A stretch of 9,152 nt of DNA from an uncultured Clostridium sp. (GTDB lineage Bacteria; Bacillota; Clostridia; TANB77; CAG-508): assembly GCA_947428535.1 (NCBI GenBank), contig CANEMG010000020.1, forward strand, positions 1-9,152. The letters are read 5' to 3'. Positions within the stretch are counted from its first letter, which is position 1. Each line of letters begins with the position of its first letter. Positions 1-6,215 of this stretch are shown piece after piece. The translations under genes and the position numbers were made by a program. A model generated the notes under the pieces. The model saw only the letters and a program-made list of their open reading frames with translations. It did not search any database and was not told the DNA's origin.

Positions 1-1833
<1,833 letters not shown>

Positions 1834-1855
1834 CTAAAATTGTTATAATTAAAAA

Positions 1856-1882
1856 TTAGCAGTCTAGGTTTTTGACTGCTAA
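1856..1882 (-). promoter_or_regulatory. CIRCE operator (HrcA-binding), covaried variant
   Basis: A perfect inverted repeat, TTAGCAGTC - 9 nt - GACTGCTAA, lies between the groES promoter and start codon. The established CIRCE consensus is TTAGCACTC-N9-GAGTGCTAA. Arm length, the 9-nt spacer and location all agree. The seventh base of the left arm is G instead of C and the mirror position in the right arm is changed to match. The site would bind the repressor HrcA as in other Firmicutes. It begins right after the -10 region, so bound protein would block initiation or escape. On the transcribed strand the palindrome is followed by TTTTT, so the RNA hairpin might also weakly stop read-through from the upstream SPFH gene. 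Confidence 0.92.
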
Positions 1883-1883
1883 T

Positions 1884-1912
1884 AATTTATACCCTTTTTT
1901 AATAATTGTCAA
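1884..1912 (-). promoter_or_regulatory. Sigma-A-type promoter of groES-groEL
   Basis: On the minus strand a perfect -35 TTGACA (1907-1912) is followed by the -10 region TATAAATT (1884-1891). It can be read as TATAAA with a 15-bp spacer or TAAATT with a 17-bp spacer. The CIRCE palindrome starts immediately downstream, the classic arrangement for class I heat-shock genes in Firmicutes. The -35 lies only about 10 nt beyond the stop codon of the upstream SPFH gene, and no separate terminator is seen in between. Confidence 0.8.
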
Positions 1913-1920
1913 TACATATT

Positions 1921-2613
1921 CTAAAAAAATTTCATTTTTTTATCTACAATTTCTAAATTATTTATATCAAAATTTATTAGTTTAACTCCATACTCTAATA
2001 ACTTTTTATCATATTCATTCTCTTTAAGTTTTAATTCTAACTTTTTAGAATTTTTTGGTAAATCTTTTATATCTAAATTATATTCCTGTAATATATCATT
2101 TATTCCTTTTTCAATAGATTTTAAAACATATTTTCTAATTTTTTCAATAAGTTCTTGTTTGGTAAAATGTTTTCTAATTCCTATAATTTTACTAAAAAAC
2201 ATTTTAGGATTTTCTATTTTAAAATCGTAATATCCCTCCAAATATACATATTTTTCTTTATTTATTAAATTTAAATTTTTTGTCTCAATTTCTAATAAAA
2301 ATTTGTTACGTTTTATTTCATCTCTGTTCAAAAATACTACACATAAATCATCTTCTTCTGTTTTTCTAATGTGTAAGTCCTTCCACTCTTCTTCTATTTT
2401 GGATATCTCATTTTTTACTAAATAAATTCCATTTTCTTCTTTTGTATCACATACCTCTCCTTTATATATAAGTGCTACAAACTCATTGTTACCAATATCA
2501 ATAATATCATCTGTATTAATATCATATTTCATAAAAATCATATCATTTGTTAATTTATTACATCTTATAATCTTACTATTAGATAGTATCTCTTCTATTT
2601 TCGCAAATTTCAT
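1921..2613 (-). CDS. Small SPFH/band-7-like protein (YdjI-type), function unknown
   Basis: A 230-residue cytosolic-looking protein with no signal peptide or membrane segment. Its layout resembles the SPFH-domain proteins called virion-core-like or YdjI-type in Firmicutes. An N-terminal strand-rich part includes EFVALIYKGEVCD (44-56), matching the family's 'Q-A-x-F-x-x-G-K' segment. The segment YLEGYYDFKIENPKMFFSKI (124-143) matches the conserved 'G-x-Y-x-F-x-I-x-DP-x-x-F' core. Lys/Glu-rich helices follow (151-205), then EYGVKLINFDINNLEI (207-222), the usual end of the domain. Family members often continue into a linker and C-terminal zinc ribbon; this one stops 8 residues later, so it is a domain-only form. 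GGAAGG lies 7 nt before the ATG and supports the start. It has its own candidate promoter (2688-2715) and lies between pyrG and groES without overlap. The family call is by pattern recognition from memory. Some relatives are linked to membrane or envelope stress, but nothing here proves that role. Confidence 0.62.
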   Translation of the reverse strand: MKFAKIEEILSNSKIIRCNKLTNDMIFMKYDINTDDIIDIGNNEFVALIYKGEVCDTKEENGIYLVKNEISKIEEEWKDLHIRKTEEDDLCVVFLNRDEIKRNKFLLEIETKNLNLINKEKYVYLEGYYDFKIENPKMFFSKIIGIRKHFTKQELIEKIRKYVLKSIEKGINDILQEYNLDIKDLPKNSKKLELKLKENEYDKKLLEYGVKLINFDINNLEIVDKKMKFF

Positions 2614-2687
2614 AATTGACCTTCCTTTAAATTGTTAAAAATTATGCTAAAATTTAATCTTTTTATATAAAAGTATTATTATGCATA

Positions 2688-2715
2688 TTTATACAAATAT
2701 ACATTTTTTTGTCTA
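2688..2715 (-). promoter_or_regulatory. Candidate sigma-A promoter of the SPFH-like gene
   Basis: The minus strand reads TAGACA (2710-2715), a 16-bp spacer, then TATAAA (2688-2693). Each hexamer matches the consensus at five of six positions. A start near 2681 would give a leader of about 70 nt before the ATG at 2613. The -35 hexamer overlaps one arm of the palindrome at 2709-2737. The call is moderate because such AT-rich DNA offers many TATA-like matches. Confidence 0.45.
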
Positions 2716-2737
2716 ATAGAAAAATTCTATTAGACAA
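2709..2737. repeat. Perfect 13-bp inverted repeat between pyrG and the SPFH gene
   Basis: Arms 2709-2721 and 2725-2737 pair perfectly around a 3-nt AAA loop; the core is GTCTAATAG / CTATTAGAC. It starts 11 nt past the pyrG stop, where a terminator is expected. In the pyrG direction, however, it is followed by a run of seven A rather than T, so it lacks the U-tract of an intrinsic terminator. It overlaps the -35 of the SPFH promoter, so an operator for a dimeric repressor is a reasonable alternative. A non-canonical terminator or RNA-stabilising 3' hairpin for pyrG remains possible. Confidence 0.75.
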
Positions 2738-2747
2738 TTAATTTTAT

Positions 2748-4346
2748 CTATTTTTTATTTTCTTTTGCTGCTTTTACAAATGCTTTGAATAATGGTGCAG
2801 GTCTATCAGGCCTTGATTTAAATTCTGGATGGAATTGTCCTGCTATAAAAAATGGATGATTTATATTTTCTACTATTTCAACTAAACTTCCATCTGGAGA
2901 TGTTCCTGAACAAATAAGTCCTGCTTGTTCTAATCTTTGTTTATAATCATTATTATACTCGAATCTATGTCTATGTCTTTCATTAATATTTTCTTCTTCA
3001 TATATTTTATATGCTAATGTATCTTTCTTAATTGTACAAGGATATGAACCTAATCTCATTGTTCCACCTTTTTTAGTAACACCTTTTTGATCTTCCATAA
3101 TATGTATAACTGGATTTTTAGTTGTACTACTAAATTCTGCTGAATCTGCATCAGAAATTTTTAAAACATTTCTAGCAAATTCTACTACTGACATTTGCAT
3201 TCCTAAGCAAATTCCTAAAAATGGTACATCATTTTCCCTAGCATATTTTATTGTTGTTATTTTACCATCAATTCCTCTATTCCCAAAACCTCCTGGAACT
3301 AAAATACCATCATAATCTTTTAATATTTCATTTACATTGCTTTCATTTATTGTTTCAGAATCTATAAAAATAACATTTACTTTTACTCCATTTGAAAAAC
3401 CACCATGTCTTAAACTTTCTGCAACTGATAAATACGAATCTTGTAATTGCATATATTTTCCAACTAATGCTATATTTACTTCACCTTTTAAATTTCTTAT
3501 TGTATCTATTAATTTTTCCCATTCTTCATTTTTAGGTTCTATTTTTTCTAGTTTTAACTTTTTACATATAGCTTTTGCTAACCCATACTCTTCAAGCATA
3601 AGTGGTACTGCATATAAATTTTCAGCAGTAAGGTTTGGTATAACATTTTCTGGTCTAACATTACAAAATAAAGCTAATTTTTCTCTTATTTCAGATGGAA
3701 TTTCAACTTCTGTTCTACAAACAAGCACATCAGGTTTTATTCCAAAACTTTGCAATTCTTTAACAGAGTGTTGAGTTGGTTTAGATTTTAATTCATTTGA
3801 ACCACTTATATATGGTAATATAGTTACATGAATATATGAAACATATTCAGGATCTTTTTCAAGTCCAACTTGTCTAATTGCTTCAATAAAAGCTAGTCCT
3901 TCTATATCCCCTATTGTTCCACCAATTTCTGTTATAACTATATCTGCTTTTCCATCAAAACTGTATATTTTTTCTTTTACTTCATTTGTAACATGAGGAA
4001 TTACTTGAACAGTTTTTCCTAAATAATCTCCTCTTCTTTCTTTATTTATAACAGATTGATATATCTTTCCTGAAGTAACACTACAGTTTTTATTTAAATT
4101 AACATCTGTAAACCTTTCATAGTGTCCTAAATCTAAGTCAGTTTCTGCACCATCTTCTGTTACAAAAACTTCACCATGTTCATATGGACTCATTGTTCCT
4201 GGATCAACATTTATGTATGGATCAAATTTTTGATTTACAACATTATACCCCCTATTTTTTAATAGTCTTCCTAGTGATGATGCTGTAATTCCTTTTCCAA
4301 GTCCTGACACAACTCCTCCTGTTATAAAAATATACTTTGTGCTCAT
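2748..4346 (-). CDS. pyrG: CTP synthase (glutamine-hydrolysing)
   Basis: Converts UTP, ATP and glutamine to CTP, the last step of de novo pyrimidine nucleotide synthesis, in the cytosol. From the ATG at 4346 it encodes 532 residues, close to the usual 535-545. The N-terminal synthetase domain begins [20 protein letters not shown], with the [10 protein letters not shown] nucleotide loop at 10-19, [13 protein letters not shown] at 42-54, and [13 protein letters not shown] at 138-150. The C-terminal class I glutamine amidotransferase domain has PGGFG at 351-355 (oxyanion loop), nucleophile Cys380 in GICLGMQ, and His506/Glu508 in GQFHPEF. All key residues are present. A longer start at 4361 (adding MEVKK) exists, but a near-perfect Shine-Dalgarno GGAGGTGA lies between the two ATGs and points to 4346. 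It is the second gene after the DUF1846 gene, whose stop is 15 nt upstream, so the two are co-transcribed and probably translationally coupled. Regulation may act through the leader terminator at 5915-5965. Confidence 0.97.
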   Translation of the reverse strand: MSTKYIFITGGVVSGLGKGITASSLGRLLKNRGYNVVNQKFDPYINVDPGTMSPYEHGEVFVTEDGAETDLDLGHYERFTDVNLNKNCSVTSGKIYQSVINKERRGDYLGKTVQVIPHVTNEVKEKIYSFDGKADIVITEIGGTIGDIEGLAFIEAIRQVGLEKDPEYVSYIHVTILPYISGSNELKSKPTQHSVKELQSFGIKPDVLVCRTEVEIPSEIREKLALFCNVRPENVIPNLTAENLYAVPLMLEEYGLAKAICKKLKLEKIEPKNEEWEKLIDTIRNLKGEVNIALVGKYMQLQDSYLSVAESLRHGGFSNGVKVNVIFIDSETINESNVNEILKDYDGILVPGGFGNRGIDGKITTIKYARENDVPFLGICLGMQMSVVEFARNVLKISDADSAEFSSTTKNPVIHIMEDQKGVTKKGGTMRLGSYPCTIKKDTLAYKIYEEENINERHRHRFEYNNDYKQRLEQAGLICSGTSPDGSLVEIVENINHPFFIAGQFHPEFKSRPDRPAPLFKAFVKAAKENKK

Positions 4347-4351
4347 TTTTT

Positions 4352-4359
4352 TCACCTCC
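4352..4359 (-). promoter_or_regulatory. Ribosome binding site that decides the pyrG start
   Basis: GGAGGTGA, nearly the full anti-16S match, sits 5 nt before the ATG at 4346. It overlaps the earlier in-frame ATG at 4359-4361, which abuts the DUF1846 stop codon (TAA then ATG). The earlier ATG has no comparable site at the right distance. The conserved family N-terminus also begins at the second ATG, so the 532-residue product is preferred. Confidence 0.85.
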
Positions 4360-4361
4360 AT

Positions 4362-5834
4362 TTATTCCTCGTATCCTAATAATTCTGGTTCACAAGTTAA
4401 ATTTATTCCTAAGCTTTTTAATACTTTTTGTTCAGCCATAGATATAATATAAGAACTATGTGCTTCTAATCCTCCAAGTTTATCTATAGCTTCAAGAGTT
4501 TTTTCTATGATTGGATTTGTTTTAGAACATATGCTTAATGCAATTAAAACTTCTGGTAAATTTAAAGAATAATTTCTTTTATATGATGTTTTTTGTTTTA
4601 ATTTTAAAATTGATCCTAAAACTGATGGAGAAAGCAAATATACATCATCAGGTATTCCAGAAAGTTCTTTTATAGTATTTATTAGCAATGCACTAGAAGC
4701 ACTTAAAAGCTCTGATTCTTTTCCAGTTATTACTTTTCCATTTTCTAATATTATTGCAACAACATTTGCATTTTCTTTTTCAGATTTTTCTAATGCATAC
4801 TTTACTACTTCTCTATCTGAAGCTGTAATTCCAATATTATTCATTAATTTTTTTATTGTTTCTACTGTTTCTTCACTTCCGATTCCTTTTTTAAAATCGC
4901 ATAAACTTGCATAATATCTTCTTATTATTTCCATCTTAGCTGCTTTTTGAGCAGACTCATCATTAATTATACATTTGCTTATTGTATTTACTCCCATATC
5001 AGTAGGAGAATTATATATATATTCACCTGTTATTTTATTTAATATATTTTTCAAAATTGGAAATGCTGATAAATCTCTATTATAATTTACTGCTTTTACA
5101 TTATATTCTTCTAAATGAAATGAATCTATCATATTTATATCACCTAAATCTGCTGTAGCAGCTTCATATGATATATTTACAGGATGCATAAGTGGTAAAT
5201 CCCAAACAGGAAATGTTTCAAATTTTGCATATCCTGCTTTCACTCCTCTTTTATATTCATGATATAACTGTGATAAGCATGTTCCTAGTTTTCCACTATT
5301 TGGTCCTGGTGCTGTAACAACAACTAATTTTTTTGTAGTTTCTATATATGGATTTTTTCCATATCCTTCTTCACTTACAATTGTTTCAACATCATCTGGA
5401 TATCCTTTTGTAGGAGTATGCAAATATACTTTTACATCTTTGTTCTCTAGCGTTTGTTTTAATTTATCAACTGTTTCTTGTCCAGTATACATTGTAATTA
5501 CTACACTGTTTATTAAAATCCCTAATTTAGAAATATTTTCTATTAATCTTAAAAGTTCAATATCATACCCAATTCCATAATCTGCTCTAATTTTATTTTT
5601 TTGGATATTATTTGCATTTATACAAAAAATTATTTCTAAGTTTTCTTTAAATTCTTGTAAAAGCTTTATTTTAGCATCTGGATTAAATCCTGGTAAAACT
5701 CTACTTGCATTATAATCATCAAATATTTTTCCTCCAAATTCCAAATATAATTTATTGTCAAACATTTTTATTCTTTCTTCTATCTTTTCTTTTTGAATTT
5801 TTAAATATTTTTCATTATCAAATGCTAATTCCAT
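4362..5834 (-). CDS. DUF1846 (UPF0371) family protein, function unknown
   Basis: The 490-residue length fits the DUF1846 family (about 490-505), found mainly in Firmicutes and related bacteria. Recognised segments are FDNEKYLKIQKEKIEERIK (5-23), FGGKIFDDYNASRVLPGF (33-50), and the hallmark APGPNSGKLGTCLSQLYHE (175-193), which looks like a phosphate-binding loop. The latter is followed by AKFETFPVWDLPLMHPVN (203-220) and YEAATADLGD (223-232). No signal peptide or membrane helix is seen, so it should be cytosolic. Crystal structures of family members exist, but to my knowledge no firm biochemical role is established. GAGGAG (5841-5846), 6 nt before the ATG, supports the start. The stop codon directly precedes the pyrG region, so the two genes form an operon. 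The placement with CTP synthase hints at a nucleotide-related job, but that is only inference. Confidence 0.9.
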   Translation of the reverse strand: MELAFDNEKYLKIQKEKIEERIKMFDNKLYLEFGGKIFDDYNASRVLPGFNPDAKIKLLQEFKENLEIIFCINANNIQKNKIRADYGIGYDIELLRLIENISKLGILINSVVITMYTGQETVDKLKQTLENKDVKVYLHTPTKGYPDDVETIVSEEGYGKNPYIETTKKLVVVTAPGPNSGKLGTCLSQLYHEYKRGVKAGYAKFETFPVWDLPLMHPVNISYEAATADLGDINMIDSFHLEEYNVKAVNYNRDLSAFPILKNILNKITGEYIYNSPTDMGVNTISKCIINDESAQKAAKMEIIRRYYASLCDFKKGIGSEETVETIKKLMNNIGITASDREVVKYALEKSEKENANVVAIILENGKVITGKESELLSASSALLINTIKELSGIPDDVYLLSPSVLGSILKLKQKTSYKRNYSLNLPEVLIALSICSKTNPIIEKTLEAIDKLGGLEAHSSYIISMAEQKVLKSLGINLTCEPELLGYEE

Positions 5835-5914
5835 TTCCTACTCCTCATTTTCTATATATTATTTCTAAAAAAAACAAAACGAATTTTAGATTTTCTATGC
5901 AATAAAATTGCTAG

Positions 5915-5965
5915 AAAAAACAAAAAAACAGATTTAAAAAATGAGTTTTTTTTTTAAATCTGTTT
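5915..5965 (-). terminator. Intrinsic terminator in the DUF1846-pyrG leader (putative attenuator)
   Basis: On the minus strand a perfect 16-bp stem (5950-5965 with 5926-5941, loop 5942-5949) is followed by UUUU-G-UUUUUU (5915-5925), a good U-tract. It lies about 80 nt before the DUF1846 start codon and about 30 nt after the predicted transcription start. No minus-strand gene lies immediately upstream that it could serve. It therefore most likely controls read-through into DUF1846-pyrG. A short alternative hairpin, AAATC (5967-5971) with GATTT (5956-5960), would use the 5' part of the terminator stem and could act as an antiterminator, but it is only 5 bp. Attenuation of pyrG by CTP level is known in Bacillus and Lactococcus. 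Those leaders start with GGGC and have a CU-rich stem, which I do not see here. Confidence 0.72.
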
Positions 5966-6003
5966 CGATTTAGATTCGCTTATTAATTTCTTTCGACATA
6001 ATT

Positions 6004-6032
6004 ATTTTACCACTTAAAAAAAGTGAATGCAA
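6004..6032 (-). promoter_or_regulatory. Sigma-A-type promoter of the DUF1846-pyrG operon
   Basis: The minus strand has TTGCAT (6027-6032), a 17-bp spacer and TAAAAT (6004-6009). Transcription would begin near 5997, giving a leader of about 160 nt that contains the terminator. The spacer itself holds a small inverted repeat, CACTT-N5-AAGTG (6011-6025), which could be a protein-binding site or chance in T-rich DNA. Confidence 0.65.
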
Positions 6033-6163
6033 GCAATTTTTATTATTTTATACAAAATATTCTACTCTTTTCTACAATTTTTTAAAATTTTGGGGGCATT
6101 TTTTAGCACCATTTTTGAATATATTTTTCATTATTTTAATATGATTTTTTTTAGGAAATTTTG

Positions 6164-6192
6164 TTGTAATTTATTTATCTTTATATTATAAT
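6164..6192 (+). promoter_or_regulatory. Sigma-A-type promoter of the acidic repeat protein gene
   Basis: TTGTAA (6164-6169), a 17-bp spacer, then a perfect -10 TATAAT (6187-6192). The expected start near 6199 leaves a very short leader of about 17 nt, which contains the ribosome binding site CGGAGG (6205-6210), 5 nt before the ATG at 6216. No operator-like repeat is seen around it. Confidence 0.75.
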
Positions 6193-6215
6193 CTAATTAT
6201 TAAACGGAGGATAAA

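Larger units (their letters stand above)
5835..6215. other. Divergent intergenic region (381 nt), no gene seen
   Basis: Separates the minus-strand DUF1846-pyrG operon from the plus-strand acidic-protein gene. It holds, from left to right, the DUF1846 ribosome binding site, a leader terminator (5915-5965), a minus-strand promoter (6004-6032), about 130 nt with no clear element, and a plus-strand promoter (6164-6192). Within the featureless part the only oddity is GGGGGC at 6092-6097, a rare G run in very AT-rich DNA. No convincing small ORF or structured RNA beyond the terminator was found. Confidence 0.8.

Noticed and set aside
3337..3774. Open frame on the plus strand, 145 residues
   Set aside because: Antisense to pyrG, Ser/Phe-rich shadow sequence with no start signals.
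4347..4361. Longer pyrG start adding MEVKK
   Set aside because: The strong Shine-Dalgarno lies inside this extension and the conserved family N-terminus begins at the next ATG.
5705..5905. Open frame on the plus strand, 66 residues, Phe/Leu-rich and resembling a small membrane protein
   Set aside because: Mostly antisense to the DUF1846 start; the hydrophobicity comes from complementing Lys/Glu-rich codons, and no Shine-Dalgarno is present.
6092..6110. Terminator from GGGGGC...GCACC
   Set aside because: The stem has a mismatch in its middle and only four pairs, and no gene ends nearby on either strand.
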